A DNA stretch of 64,000 bases, from contig DASTWV010000059.1 of assembly GCA_035765775.1 (NCBI GenBank), forward strand, positions 289,555-353,554. The letters are read 5' to 3'. Shown here one piece after another: positions 14,645 through 24,569 of this stretch; positions within the stretch are counted from its first letter, which is position 1; the number at the start of each line of letters is the position of its first letter. A program made the position numbers and the translations under genes. This DNA is from Actinomycetota bacterium. Its GTDB lineage: Bacteria > Actinomycetota > CADDZG01 > JAHWKV01 > JAOPZY01. The notes beneath the pieces were generated by a model. It had not been told where the DNA came from and ran no database searches. It saw nothing but the letters and a program-made list of their open reading frames with translations.

Positions 14645-16883
14645 GGGCGATGACCTCCTTGATCGCCCCACCCCGCCCGCGGACCGCTGCCATCTCCTGC
14701 AGGCGGTGCTGCGCGTTGATCCCCACCGTGGTGGGCACCTTGGTCCAAGCCCCGTCGGCACCCAGCTCCCAGGCCAGTTCGTCGTCGGCGAGATTGACCT
14801 CCAGAACCTCGTCCAGCCGAGCGGTGAGGATGGGGTCGGCGATGGGCACGAGGGCCTCCACCCGCTCGTCGAGGTTGCGGATCATAAGGTCGGCGGAGCC
14901 GATGTAGTAGTGCGCCTGCCCACCGGAGTCACCCCCGGCGACACCGAAGCGCAGGATGCGGGAGTGCTCGAGGTAGCGGCCCACGATCGACCGCACCCGG
15001 ATGTTCTCCGACAGCCCCTCGGCGCCCGGGCGCAGGCAGCACACACTGCGCACGATGAGGTCGATCTGGCACCCCGCCCCCGAGGCGGCGTACAGGGCGT
15101 CGATGATGGTGGGGTCGGCGAGGTTATTGACCTTGATGGTGATCCGGCCGCCGGGGTGGGACTGGCCCTCGATCAGGCGGAGGATCTCGGCCCGCATGGT
15201 CACCGGGGCCACCAGGAGGCTGCGGTACTCCCGGCGCTGGCTGTAGCCGGTCAGGTAGTTGAAGAGCTCAGACAGGTCGGCGCCCAGCACCGGGTTGGCG
15301 GTGAGAAGGCCCAGATCCTCGTACAGCCGGGCGGTGTCCGAGTTGTAGTTGCCGGTGCCGATGTGGGCGTACAGGCGGATGCCGGAGATCTCCTGGCGCA
15401 CCACCAGCGAGGTCTTGGCGTGGGTCTTCAGCCCGACGACGCCGTACACCACGTGGACGCCGGCCTCCTCGAGCACACGGGCCCAGGCGATGTTGGCCTC
15501 CTCGTCGAAGCGGGCCTTCAGCTCGACGAGGGCCACCGCCTGCTTGCCCGATTCCGCCGCCCGGATCAAGGCACGCACGATGGGGCTGTCGGTGGACGAA
15601 GTCCGGTACAGCGTCTGCTTGATGGCGAGGACGTCGGGGTCGGCGGCGGCCTGGTCGACGAAGGCCTCAACCGAGGCGGCGAAGCTCTCGTAGGGATGGT
15701 GGACCAGCACGTCGCCCTGGCGCAGGATCGAGAAGACGTTGGGCAGCTGGCCGGTGGCGCCCGGCGTGCCCGGGGTCACCGACACCGGGGCCAGCCGGGG
15801 CGGGATGCTGGCCGTCCACGGCTCCATCTTGAGGTCGGGGCGCGGGAGCCCGTAGAGCGCCCACAAGCCGGTGAGATCCAGCGGCCCCTTCAGGGTGTAC
15901 ACCCGGCTGTCGTCCACCTCGAGCTCCCGGGTGAGCAACTCCCGGACCCAGTCCGACATACCCTTCTCGATCTCGAGGCGCACCACCATCGGGGACCGCT
16001 TGCGCATGCGGATGACGGACTCGACCGCCACCAGGATGTCGGCGGCGCCGTCGTCGGTCTCGAAGTCCGCCTGGCGGGTGAGGCGGAAGGTGTGGTGGGC
16101 CAGGACCTGCATGCCCGGGAACAGCGAGCTGAGGTGGGCAGCGATCACCTGCTCCACCGGCACGAAGCGCTCGCCGTCGGGCAGCACCACGAAGCGGGGC
16201 AGCAGGGGCGGCACCTTGACCCGGGCCATGAGCGGCGGCACCCGGGGCCCCTGGCGGACCACCACGGCAAGGTTCAGGGACAGGTTGGAGATGTAGGGGA
16301 ATGGGTGGGCGGGGTCCACCGCCAGCGGCGTGAGCACCGGGAAGATCCGGGTCTCGAACACCCGGTCGAGGTGTGCGCGATCCTCCTCATCGAGGTCCTT
16401 CCACTGCGAGAAGCGGATGCCGGCGGCCTCCAGATCGGGCACCAGCGTCTCCCGGAAAATGCGGGACCGGCGCTCCATGAGGATCTCCGCCGCCTCGCGC
16501 ACCCGGGCGAGCTGCACGCTGGGGCTGAGCCCGTCGGGTGACAGCGTCGGGGCACCCAGCAACTGGCGCTCGTGCAGGGCGGCCACGCGCACCTGGAACA
16601 GCTCGTCGAGGTTCTGGCTGAAGATCGCCAGAAACTTGGCCCGTTCCAGGACCGGCAGGGTCGGATCTTCGGCCAGAGCCAGCACCCGGGCGCTGAAGTC
16701 CAACCGGGCGATCTCGCGGTTGAGGTACCGGTATTCGGCCCCGTGCTCGGAGGCGGGCGGGCTGGCGGCACGCGACCGGCGGGCGCCGCCCGCCCGGCCG
16801 GTCTTGGGCGCCCGCCGGCGGGTGGCGCCGGCGGGGACGTCGGGGGCGGCGCTGGTGCCCTCCGTCCGTTCGGGTTGGCTCAT
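14637..16883 (-). CDS. ppk: Polyphosphate kinase 1
   Basis: 748-residue enzyme that reversibly transfers the gamma phosphate of ATP to polyphosphate. After a basic low-complexity N-terminus (about residues 1-45) come the N-domain (YLNREIARLDFSARVL), the head domain, and the two HKD-type catalytic domains: GLKTHAKTSLVV with the phospho-accepting His, HIGTGNYNSDTARLYEDL, and the second HYYIGSADLMIRNLDERVE. All core motifs are present and length is normal. It is the first gene of a minus-strand unit with CYTH-CHAD; upstream it is divergent from the DUF2252 gene. Confidence 0.95.
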   Translation of the reverse strand: MSQPERTEGTSAAPDVPAGATRRRAPKTGRAGGARRSRAASPPASEHGAEYRYLNREIARLDFSARVLALAEDPTLPVLERAKFLAIFSQNLDELFQVRVAALHERQLLGAPTLSPDGLSPSVQLARVREAAEILMERRSRIFRETLVPDLEAAGIRFSQWKDLDEEDRAHLDRVFETRIFPVLTPLAVDPAHPFPYISNLSLNLAVVVRQGPRVPPLMARVKVPPLLPRFVVLPDGERFVPVEQVIAAHLSSLFPGMQVLAHHTFRLTRQADFETDDGAADILVAVESVIRMRKRSPMVVRLEIEKGMSDWVRELLTRELEVDDSRVYTLKGPLDLTGLWALYGLPRPDLKMEPWTASIPPRLAPVSVTPGTPGATGQLPNVFSILRQGDVLVHHPYESFAASVEAFVDQAAADPDVLAIKQTLYRTSSTDSPIVRALIRAAESGKQAVALVELKARFDEEANIAWARVLEEAGVHVVYGVVGLKTHAKTSLVVRQEISGIRLYAHIGTGNYNSDTARLYEDLGLLTANPVLGADLSELFNYLTGYSQRREYRSLLVAPVTMRAEILRLIEGQSHPGGRITIKVNNLADPTIIDALYAASGAGCQIDLIVRSVCCLRPGAEGLSENIRVRSIVGRYLEHSRILRFGVAGGDSGGQAHYYIGSADLMIRNLDERVEALVPIADPILTARLDEVLEVNLADDELAWELGADGAWTKVPTTVGINAQHRLQEMAAVRGRGGAIKEVIALV

Positions 16884-17060
16884 GTTCTGTGCCTTTGCCT
16901 TCGGGGGTTCGGGGCTGTGCCTGTGCTTACCGGGAATCCGGGTCCGTGCCTGTGCGTCTGGCTTCGGGAGGCCAGGGGCAGAGCCCCCCGGATGTCAAAT
17001 CTATCTTGTCCGTCCCCCACGGACGAGCACTGCGGGCCGGGCCGGCACTACGCTTCCCCG

Positions 17061-18395
17061 GTGAGCAAGGAGGCGCTGGAGGGCCGCGGGAGCGCGCTGC
17101 GCGAGCGGGTGCCCCGCTCGTCCCACGCCGCGTGGTCGCCCCCGGCCGACCGTGCCGATCCGGTGGCCCTGCTCAGCGCCGAGGACGAGCACCGGGTGGC
17201 CGAGCTGGTCCCCCTGCGCTACCAGCGGATGCTGGCTTCGCCCTTCGCCTTCCTGCGGGGGGCTGCGGTGGTCATGGCGCACGACCTGGCCACGGCGCCG
17301 GCCACCGGTCTGCGGGTGGAGGCGGCGGGCGACGCCCACCTGGCCAACTTCGGGCTGTACGGCACCCCGGAGCGCAACCTCATCTTCGACCTCAACGATT
17401 TCGACGAGACGCTCCCGGCTCCCTGGGAGTGGGACGTGAAGCGGTTGGCGGCCAGCGCGGTGGTGGCGGGGCGCACCGCCGGGCGGTCGGGGCTGGAGTG
17501 CCAGGAGGCGGCCCGGGCGGCGGTGCAGAGCTACCGGGAGCACATCCGCACCATGGCGGCGTGGACGCACCTGGAGGTCTGGTACGCCGCGGTGGACGCC
17601 ACCGCGGTGGCATCGCTGCTGGGCGCCACCGAGAAACTGGGCGAGCGGGCAATCGCGCGTACCCGGGCGGAGACCGGTGCCGAGGAGCTCGCCAAGCTCA
17701 CCGCAACCCCCGCAGCCGGGGACGCGCCCCGCTTCGTGGAGGACCCACCCCTGGTGGTGCACGAGACCGGGGGGCCGGGGTCGGTCTCCGGGATGGACCG
17801 ACTCCTGGCAGGCTACGCCGGCTCGCTGGAGCCGGAGCGGCGGGTCCTGCTGGGGCGATACCGCCTGGTGGATGCGGTGCGCAAGGTCGTGGGGGTGGGC
17901 AGCGTGGGCACCCGGTGCGCCGCCGCCCTCCTGCTGGGCGGGGCGGGGGCCGGGGATGCGTTGTTCCTGCAGGTCAAGGAGGCCTCCGCCTCGGTACTGG
18001 AGCCGGCGGCGGGCCGGTCCGCGTACGGCAACCATGGCGAGCGGGTGGTGCGCGGGCAGCGCCTCTGCCAGGCGGCCAGCGACCTGTTCCTCGGGTGGGT
18101 CCGCGGCGCCGACGGCCGCGACTACTCCGTGCGCCAACTGCACGACATGAAGCGCTCGGTGGATGCCACGGCGCTGTCCGGGCCCCAGCTGGCCAGCTAT
18201 GCCTCGGTGTGCGGCTGGGTGCTGGCCCGCTCCCACGCCCGCTCGGGCGACCCGGTGGCGATCGCGGCCTACCTCGGCAACAGCGACTCCTTCGACCGGG
18301 CCCTGGTGTCGTTTGCCGAGGCCTACGCCGACCAGAACGAGCGGGACCACGCCGCGCTCGCCCAGGCGGTGCGGTCGGGCCGGATCGCGCAGTAA
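17061..18395 (+). CDS. DUF2252 family protein
   Basis: 444-residue protein of the DUF2252 family, distantly kinase-like and of unknown function. Diagnostic segments are RYQRMLASPFAFLRGAA, the GDAHLANFGLYGTPERN loop and IFDLNDFDETLPAPWEWDVK, which resemble the catalytic and metal-binding loops of aminoglycoside-kinase folds. The GTG at 17061 is the natural start; the frame upstream is antisense to ppk. A short duplicated GCGCAGTAAA straddles the stop region. It is divergent from ppk. Confidence 0.85.
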   Translation: MSKEALEGRGSALRERVPRSSHAAWSPPADRADPVALLSAEDEHRVAELVPLRYQRMLASPFAFLRGAAVVMAHDLATAPATGLRVEAAGDAHLANFGLYGTPERNLIFDLNDFDETLPAPWEWDVKRLAASAVVAGRTAGRSGLECQEAARAAVQSYREHIRTMAAWTHLEVWYAAVDATAVASLLGATEKLGERAIARTRAETGAEELAKLTATPAAGDAPRFVEDPPLVVHETGGPGSVSGMDRLLAGYAGSLEPERRVLLGRYRLVDAVRKVVGVGSVGTRCAAALLLGGAGAGDALFLQVKEASASVLEPAAGRSAYGNHGERVVRGQRLCQAASDLFLGWVRGADGRDYSVRQLHDMKRSVDATALSGPQLASYASVCGWVLARSHARSGDPVAIAAYLGNSDSFDRALVSFAEAYADQNERDHAALAQAVRSGRIAQ

Positions 18396-18438
18396 ATGGC
18401 GCAGTAAAGGGGCTGGCGCAGCCGCCCGCTATCGCAGA

Positions 18439-18487
18439 ACTGGGGAATCGCACTGGGAATCGCACTGGGAATCGCACTGGGAATCGC
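18439..18487. repeat. 12-bp tandem repeat ACTGGGAATCGC
   Basis: Three perfect copies (18452-18463, 18464-18475, 18476-18487) preceded by one 13-bp variant with an extra G (18439-18451). It lies between the DUF2252 stop and the first LuxR-type regulator gene. There are no spacers, so it is not a CRISPR. Confidence 0.95.
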
Positions 18488-18574
18488 CGCTCTCCGGTCG
18501 ATAGACTTCTGCCCGCGGAAGCGCGGCACGGGTTGGGCGGCGCCTGGCGGGACCACACCCTGGGGAGGAGGGCT

Positions 18575-21500
18575 GTGACGTTGGGCCCACCGCCGATTAC
18601 AACGGGCACCGACACCGATAGCCCATTCGTGGGCCGCAGCACCGAGTTGGGCGAACTGCTGCTCTCGCTCACCCAGGCCGAACGCGGCCGCGGGCGCCTG
18701 GTGCTCGTCGAAGGCGAGGCGGGCATCGGCAAAACCTCCCTGCTGCGCGAGGCGCTCCTGCAGGCCGAGGCCATGGGCTTCCGCTGCTGGTCGGGCGGCG
18801 CGGACGAGCTGGAGCGCCACCGGCCCTTCGGGGCCGTCACCGAGGCCCTCGGCATCCGCCACCGCGGGAGCGCAGCGGGTAGGCCCGAGGGCGCCGTCGA
18901 CGTGGCGGCCGGGATCCTGCGCCTGCTGCGGGGGGACCTGAGTGAGGGCCGGAGTGAGGACCGGACCCGGGGCGCCGGGAGCCCGGCCCGCGCCCAGGTG
19001 CAGACCCCGGGGGCGCCGGAGGCGGAGTACCGCATCGTTGACGCCCTCATCGACTACGTCGAGCAGCTGTGCGCCGACGGGCCGGTGGCCATCGCCGTGG
19101 AGGATCTGCAGTGGGCGGATGCCTCCAGCCTCCTGGCCCTCAACCGGCTGAGCCGTGAGGTGCCCGACCTGCCGCTGCTGATCCTCGCCACGCTGCGCCT
19201 CCTGCCCCGCTCGCCGGAACTCGAGGCGCTGCTGAACCTCGGCAACCCGGACCAGGGGCGGGACCAGGGGCGGGACCAGGCCGGACGGCCGCTGCGCATC
19301 GTGCTGGAGCGCCTGGACCGGGCCTCGGTGGCGTCCATGGTCAGCGTCCTGGCCGGCGCCCCGCCGGGCGACGGGCTCCTGCGCCAGCTCGACCGGGCGG
19401 GCGGCAATCCCTTCTTCACCGCCGAGCTGCTGGCCACACTGGCGCAGACGGATGCCCTGGAGATGGCCGGTGGCCGCGTGGAGCTGCGGTCGCCCGAGGG
19501 GAGCCCGGCCACCCGGTGGCTGCCCGCCTCCCTGACCGCCACGGTCCTGCACCGGCTGCACTACCTGAGCCCGGGAGCCCGTACCACGCTGCAGGTGGCA
19601 TCGGTGCTGGGCTCCTCCTTCCCGGTCTCGCACCTGGCGGCCCTCACCGGCCGCCCACCTGTGAGCCTGCGCCCGGACCTGCACGAAGCGATCCGGGGCG
19701 GCATCCTGAATGGCGACACCGCCCGCCTGGCGTTCCGCCACGACCTCATCCGGGAGTCGCTCTACCAGTCGATGCCCCAGGCCTTGCGTCACGCGCTGCA
19801 CCTCAACGCGTCGGCCACCCTGCTGGAAGCCGGCGTCCCCCCCGAGGAGGTGGTCGAGCACGTCTTCCGGGGAGCCGATGCCGGGGACCTGGAGGCGGTG
19901 CAGCTGCTGCGGACCGCGGCGGCGCAGGCGGGGAGCCGCTCGCCGGTCATCGCCGCCGAGCTCCTCACCCGGGCCCTCGAGTTGGCGGAGGAGCGCGGAC
20001 CCAGCTACGACGCCGCGCAGGCAGACCTCGCCCTCTTCCAGCTTTCCTCGGGCCGGCTGGCGGATTCCGAGGCGCTCTGCCGGGCGACGTTGGCCCGGCC
20101 CCACGACCCGGCAGTGGAGGGGCCGCTCCGGCTGTGCCTGGTGCAGGCGTGCGTGGGGCAGGGCCGGGTGGCCGGCGGGCTGGCCGAAATCGCCCTGGCG
20201 GTGGAGTCACCCGCGCTCACCGAGCGGGAGCGGGGCCGTCTGTGGGCATGGGCATCCACCTGCCGGGTCATCGTCTGGGACCTCCCCGGGGCGCTGCGGG
20301 ACGCCGATGAGGCGCTCCGGATCTGCGGGGGCATCGAGGACGAGCTCGGGACGACTGTCGCCCTGGCGGGCGTCGCAGCCGTGCGCCAGTGCCAGGGGCA
20401 GTTCCGAGAGGCGCTGGCGCTCGGCGAGGAGGCGGTCGCGGCGGCGGCCGGCAGCGGGTCGGCCGAGGCCCGCCGGCTCCGGCTGACGATCATGCACGCC
20501 CTGATGCTCATCGACGTCGACCGCTTCGAGGATGCCCAGCACGCCCTGCGCCAGGGGCGCTTCGCCCGGGAGCAGCGGGGAGCCCGGTGGAACCTACCCA
20601 CCTACCATTTCGTCTCAGCCCTGGGGCGGTTCTGCTCCGGCGAGTGGGACGAGGCCCTGGCGCAGTGCGATTCCGCCGCCGACTTCGCCGAGGAGGTGGT
20701 GGTCTTCCAGGCGCAACTGGTCGCGCACAGCCTGCGGGCGCTGATCGCCCTGCAGCGCGACGATCTGGTGACCGCCGAGCGGGAGTTGGCGGCAGCCGAG
20801 GCCGAGGGCGACGCCAGTGGCCCGCAGTGGCGCCCGGACTGGGTGCTGTGGGCGCAGGCCCTGCTCGCCGAGGCGCAGGGCCGCCCGGGCGAGGCCCTGG
20901 TCACGCTGCTCAAGGCCTGGGACCTGTGCTCGGCGGCGGGAGTGGCGGCGGAGTTCCCGGTGATCGGGCCTGACCTGGTCCGCCTGGCGATGGCCAACCG
21001 GGAGTCCATCGTCGCCACGCAGGTGACCGAGGCACTGGAGAGCCTGGCGGCCGCGGCTGGCGTCGCCAGCGTGACCGGGGCCGCCCTGCGCTGCCGGGGC
21101 CTGGTGTCCGGGGAGCCTGCCCCGTTCGTGGCCGCCGCCGACGCCTACCGGGCCAGCGGCCGGCTGCGGGAACTGGGGCTGGCGTGCGAGGACGCCGCGG
21201 TGGCCCTGGCAGCGACCGCACGCGGGCAGGAGGCGAAACCGCTGGCCGAGGAGGCCCTGGCCATCTTCCAGGCCCTGGACTCCCGGCGCGACACAGCCCG
21301 GGCGGTGGCGCGCCTGCGCTCGGCCGGGGTGCGGACCGCGTCGCTCGGCCCCCGTTCGGAGCGGGCGCGGCCCGAGCGGGGCTGGGATGCCCTCACCGAG
21401 ACGGAGGTCCGGGTCGCCGGTCTGGTGGCCGAGGGCCTGAACAATCCCGAGATCGCCCGGCGTCTCTTCGTGTCCCGGCGGACGGTGCAGACCCATGCGT

Positions 21501-21607
21501 CCAACATCCTCCAGAAGCTGGGCATGTCCCGGCGCGCCGAGCTGGCGGCTGCTGCCACCCGCTGGCAGGCAGGGGGCCCTCCGGAACCGCGTGGCCCGCT
21601 GCCCTGA
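18575..21607 (+). CDS. LuxR-family regulator with large N-terminal AAA/NACHT-like ATPase (LAL type), copy 1
   Basis: 1010-residue transcription regulator of the large ATP-binding LuxR class. It opens with the FVGRSTELGELL sensor-ATPase motif, Walker A VEGEAGIGKTSLL (about residues 47-60) and Walker B AIAVEDLQWADASS (about 170-183). A long TPR-like helical middle follows. The C-terminal 60 residues are a LuxR helix-turn-helix: WDALTETEVRVAGLVAEGLN, NNPEIARRLFVSRRTVQTH. The start GTG at 18575 has GGGGAGGAGG just upstream. The downstream gene overlaps by 17 nt and is a paralogue, so the pair is one transcription unit. The target genes and the signal are unknown. Confidence 0.88.
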   Translation: MTLGPPPITTGTDTDSPFVGRSTELGELLLSLTQAERGRGRLVLVEGEAGIGKTSLLREALLQAEAMGFRCWSGGADELERHRPFGAVTEALGIRHRGSAAGRPEGAVDVAAGILRLLRGDLSEGRSEDRTRGAGSPARAQVQTPGAPEAEYRIVDALIDYVEQLCADGPVAIAVEDLQWADASSLLALNRLSREVPDLPLLILATLRLLPRSPELEALLNLGNPDQGRDQGRDQAGRPLRIVLERLDRASVASMVSVLAGAPPGDGLLRQLDRAGGNPFFTAELLATLAQTDALEMAGGRVELRSPEGSPATRWLPASLTATVLHRLHYLSPGARTTLQVASVLGSSFPVSHLAALTGRPPVSLRPDLHEAIRGGILNGDTARLAFRHDLIRESLYQSMPQALRHALHLNASATLLEAGVPPEEVVEHVFRGADAGDLEAVQLLRTAAAQAGSRSPVIAAELLTRALELAEERGPSYDAAQADLALFQLSSGRLADSEALCRATLARPHDPAVEGPLRLCLVQACVGQGRVAGGLAEIALAVESPALTERERGRLWAWASTCRVIVWDLPGALRDADEALRICGGIEDELGTTVALAGVAAVRQCQGQFREALALGEEAVAAAAGSGSAEARRLRLTIMHALMLIDVDRFEDAQHALRQGRFAREQRGARWNLPTYHFVSALGRFCSGEWDEALAQCDSAADFAEEVVVFQAQLVAHSLRALIALQRDDLVTAERELAAAEAEGDASGPQWRPDWVLWAQALLAEAQGRPGEALVTLLKAWDLCSAAGVAAEFPVIGPDLVRLAMANRESIVATQVTEALESLAAAAGVASVTGAALRCRGLVSGEPAPFVAAADAYRASGRLRELGLACEDAAVALAATARGQEAKPLAEEALAIFQALDSRRDTARAVARLRSAGVRTASLGPRSERARPERGWDALTETEVRVAGLVAEGLNNPEIARRLFVSRRTVQTHASNILQKLGMSRRAELAAAATRWQAGGPPEPRGPLP

Positions 21608-24542
21608 CGCCGCCCGCCCGGCCCCCCGGCCGCCCGTCCTCGTGGGGCGGGAGGCGGAGATGGCGCGCATTGACGCCGTACTGGGCGGGGCCGCCTCCAA
21701 GGGACCCTACCCCGGTGGAGTCGGTGGCGTCGGCGTCATCCTGATCGAGGGCGAGTCCGGCATCGGCAAGACCTCGCTGCTGGAGGAGGCCCTAGCCCGC
21801 GCCCGGGGCCTGGGCTTCCAGTGCTGCTCCGGAGCCGCTGCCGAGCTGGAGCGCCACCGGCCCTTCGGCGCCATCGCCCAGGCGCTGGGGATGCCCCGGC
21901 GGTGGGAAGGTGAGGGCACGCCGGCGGACGATGCCGGCTCGCCGGAGACCGAGTTCCGCATCATCGACGGGCTCGTGGATGAGGTCGCCCGGCGCGCCAC
22001 CCGGGGACCGGTGGCCATCGGCCTCGACGACCTGCAGTGGGCCGATCCCTCCACCCTCCTCACCCTCCTCACCCTGATCCGCATGGGGCGGCAGGCCGCC
22101 GAGCTTCCCTTGGTGGTGATCGGGACCCTGCGCCCGCTGCCCCGCTCCATCGAGATGGAGACCGTCCTGGCCGCCCTGCGCGCCGGCTCCGGCGGCGTCC
22201 TGCGATTGACACTGGGCCGGTTGGAGGCGGGCGCGGTGGCCGCCCTGGCGAGCAACCTGCTCGGTGCCGAGCCGGGCCCCGGCCTGCTCCGCCAGCTCGC
22301 CCGCGCGAGCGGGAACCCGTTCTTCGCCACCGAGCTCACCGCCAGCCTCGCACGGGAGGGGGCGATCGCCTTCGCCCAGGAGGGCGATCTGGTGCGCGCC
22401 GAGGTGACCGGGCCGGAGGGCGAGGCGGTGCCGATGCCCGCGTCGCTGACCGCCACGATCCTGCATCGCATGGAGTACCTCGGCCCGGAGACGCTGGAGA
22501 CCCTGCAGGTGGCGTCGATCCTGGGGTCCCGCTTCTCGGTGGCCGATCTGGCCATCGCCGTGGGCCAGCCCGCGGCGTCCCTGACCGCACTGGTCACCGC
22601 CACCGCCCGGGCGGGCGTCATCGGCGAGGCGGGCGCGGAACTGGCATTCCGCCATGACCTCATCCGCGAGGCCCTCTACGACTCGATGTCCCCGACGCTG
22701 CGCAGCTGGTGGCACCTGGCGGCCGCCTCGCTGCTGGAGGGGACCGGGCGCAGCCGTGCCGACGTGGCCGAGCACGTGGTGCGCGGGGCCGTCCCGGGCG
22801 ACCCGGCGGCGGCCGAATGGCTCCGGGTGGCCGCCCGCCAGGCGGCGGCGCAATCGCCGTCGGTGGCGGCCCAGCTGCTCACCCGGGCGCTGGAGGTGGC
22901 GCCGGCGGGTGACCCCCACCGGGCGGCGGCGCGCAGCGATCTCGCCGTCTACGCCCTCTGGTGCGAGCGCCCCGCCGACGCCGAGGCCATCTGCCGGGCG
23001 CTCCTGGCGGAGGACGAGTCGTGCCCCCTGGATCCCGACCTGCGGGCGCGGGCCCGGGCCTGCCTCATCGAAGCCACCGTCCGCCAGGGCCGGGTGGACG
23101 AGGCCCGGCGGGAGATCGAGGCCGCCTTGCAGGCTCCCGGCCTGGACGGGCTCCGGCCGGCCCACCTCCTGGTATGGCAGGCCACCTGCCAGGCGGCCGG
23201 GTGGGACCTGGCCGGCGCTGCTGCTTCCGGGGGGCGGGCACTGGTGCTGGCCGAGCGCGGGGGCGACGAGACCGCGGCCGGCGCCGCACTCGCCACGCTG
23301 GCGGTCGTCCACCACCTGCGCGGGGATTTCGCCGAGGCCCTGCGCCAGGGCCGGGAGGCGCTGGAGCGGGTCGCCCGCGGCGCCGGGGCGCTCCGGCAGC
23401 CGGTGCAGCCGGTGCTCAATCTCGCCGGGTTCTTCGTCGACGTGGACCGGGCGGCCGAGGCCCGGGAAACCCTGGGGGCGTGGCGCCGGTTCCGGCGCCA
23501 CGAGGCCTCAGGGTGGAGCTATGCCCTCGAGCGCGCCCTCCTGGGCGAGGCGGCGTTCTGGATGGGTGAGTGGGACGCGGCCTGCACCGATCTGGAGGCC
23601 GCCCTGCACGTGGCCCGCACCGTGGGCACCCGGCCCGGCATGCTGCTGGCCCCGACCCTGCTGGCACTCATCGCCCTGCACCGGGACGACCTGGCGACCG
23701 CCCGCCGGGAGCTGGCGGCTGCCGAGGACGGCGGCGACTGCAGCGGGCTGCAGTGGCGGCCGGACCGGCCCCTCTGGGCGCGGGGGCTGCTGGCGGAGGC
23801 CGAGGGCCGGCCCGCCGAGGCCCTGGCCAGCCTGCGGGGCGCCTGGAACCTGTGCTGCGCAGCGGGGGCGGCCACCGAGTACCCGGTGTTCGGCCCCGAC
23901 CTGGTCCGGCTTGCGGTCCAGCAGCGCGAGATGGCCCTGGCCCAGGAGGTGACCGCGGCGGTCGAGGCGCTCGCCGCGGGTGCCGGCGTCGCCTTCATGA
24001 ACGGGGCGGCAGCCCGGTGCCGGGCCCTGGTGAGCGGCGCCCCGTCGGCCCACCGTGCGGCGGTGGCGGCGTACCGGGGCAGTTCCCGCCGGCGGGAACT
24101 GGGGCTGGCGTGCGAGGACGCCGCGGCCTGCCTTGCCGCCGCGGGCCGGCCGGGCGAGGCCGGTCCCCTGGCCGAGGAGGCACGGGAAATCTTCCGCAGC
24201 ATCGGCGCCCGGCGCGACCTCGCCCGGGCGGTGGCCCGGGTGGATGCCTGGTTCCACGCCGACGGGCCGGCGCTGGCCGAGGCGGCGCCCCCCTCGGTCC
24301 CCGGGTGGGAGACCCTCACGCCGTCGGAGGCGGCCGTGGCCCGGCACATGGCGGCGGGGCGCACCAACCCGGAGATCGCCCGGCTGCAGGAGGTTTCGGT
24401 CCGCACGGTGCAGACCCATGCCTCGCGGGTGCTGGCCAAGTTGGGCGTGCCCCGGCGGGCGGGGCTGGCCCGCTTGCTGTCGGGCGCGGGATCGACGGAG
24501 CCAGGGCGGGACGCGGGCGGAAGCGAGCGCGGACGGCGCTGA
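21591..24542 (+). CDS. LuxR-family regulator with large N-terminal ATPase (LAL type), copy 2
   Basis: 983-residue paralogue of the preceding gene with the same plan: LVGREAEMARIDAVLGG, Walker A IEGESGIGKTSLLEEAL, Walker B GLDDLQWADPST, a helical repeat region, and a C-terminal LuxR helix-turn-helix ending SVRTVQTHASRVLAKLGV. The start is placed at GTG 21591 so that the conserved LVGRE segment is included; ATG 21659 would cut it off. The overlap with copy 1 implies translational coupling. The two copies share long stretches (e.g. ELERHRPFGA, RELGLACEDAA), consistent with tandem duplication followed by divergence. Confidence 0.85.
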   Translation: MARCPDAARPAPRPPVLVGREAEMARIDAVLGGAASKGPYPGGVGGVGVILIEGESGIGKTSLLEEALARARGLGFQCCSGAAAELERHRPFGAIAQALGMPRRWEGEGTPADDAGSPETEFRIIDGLVDEVARRATRGPVAIGLDDLQWADPSTLLTLLTLIRMGRQAAELPLVVIGTLRPLPRSIEMETVLAALRAGSGGVLRLTLGRLEAGAVAALASNLLGAEPGPGLLRQLARASGNPFFATELTASLAREGAIAFAQEGDLVRAEVTGPEGEAVPMPASLTATILHRMEYLGPETLETLQVASILGSRFSVADLAIAVGQPAASLTALVTATARAGVIGEAGAELAFRHDLIREALYDSMSPTLRSWWHLAAASLLEGTGRSRADVAEHVVRGAVPGDPAAAEWLRVAARQAAAQSPSVAAQLLTRALEVAPAGDPHRAAARSDLAVYALWCERPADAEAICRALLAEDESCPLDPDLRARARACLIEATVRQGRVDEARREIEAALQAPGLDGLRPAHLLVWQATCQAAGWDLAGAAASGGRALVLAERGGDETAAGAALATLAVVHHLRGDFAEALRQGREALERVARGAGALRQPVQPVLNLAGFFVDVDRAAEARETLGAWRRFRRHEASGWSYALERALLGEAAFWMGEWDAACTDLEAALHVARTVGTRPGMLLAPTLLALIALHRDDLATARRELAAAEDGGDCSGLQWRPDRPLWARGLLAEAEGRPAEALASLRGAWNLCCAAGAATEYPVFGPDLVRLAVQQREMALAQEVTAAVEALAAGAGVAFMNGAAARCRALVSGAPSAHRAAVAAYRGSSRRRELGLACEDAAACLAAAGRPGEAGPLAEEAREIFRSIGARRDLARAVARVDAWFHADGPALAEAAPPSVPGWETLTPSEAAVARHMAAGRTNPEIARLQEVSVRTVQTHASRVLAKLGVPRRAGLARLLSGAGSTEPGRDAGGSERGRR

Positions 24543-24569
24543 GCGCCTATCGTCCTGGGTGCCGGAGGG

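Noticed and set aside
18439..18487. Possible CRISPR-like array
   Set aside because: Contiguous 12-bp units without unique spacers and no cas gene nearby.
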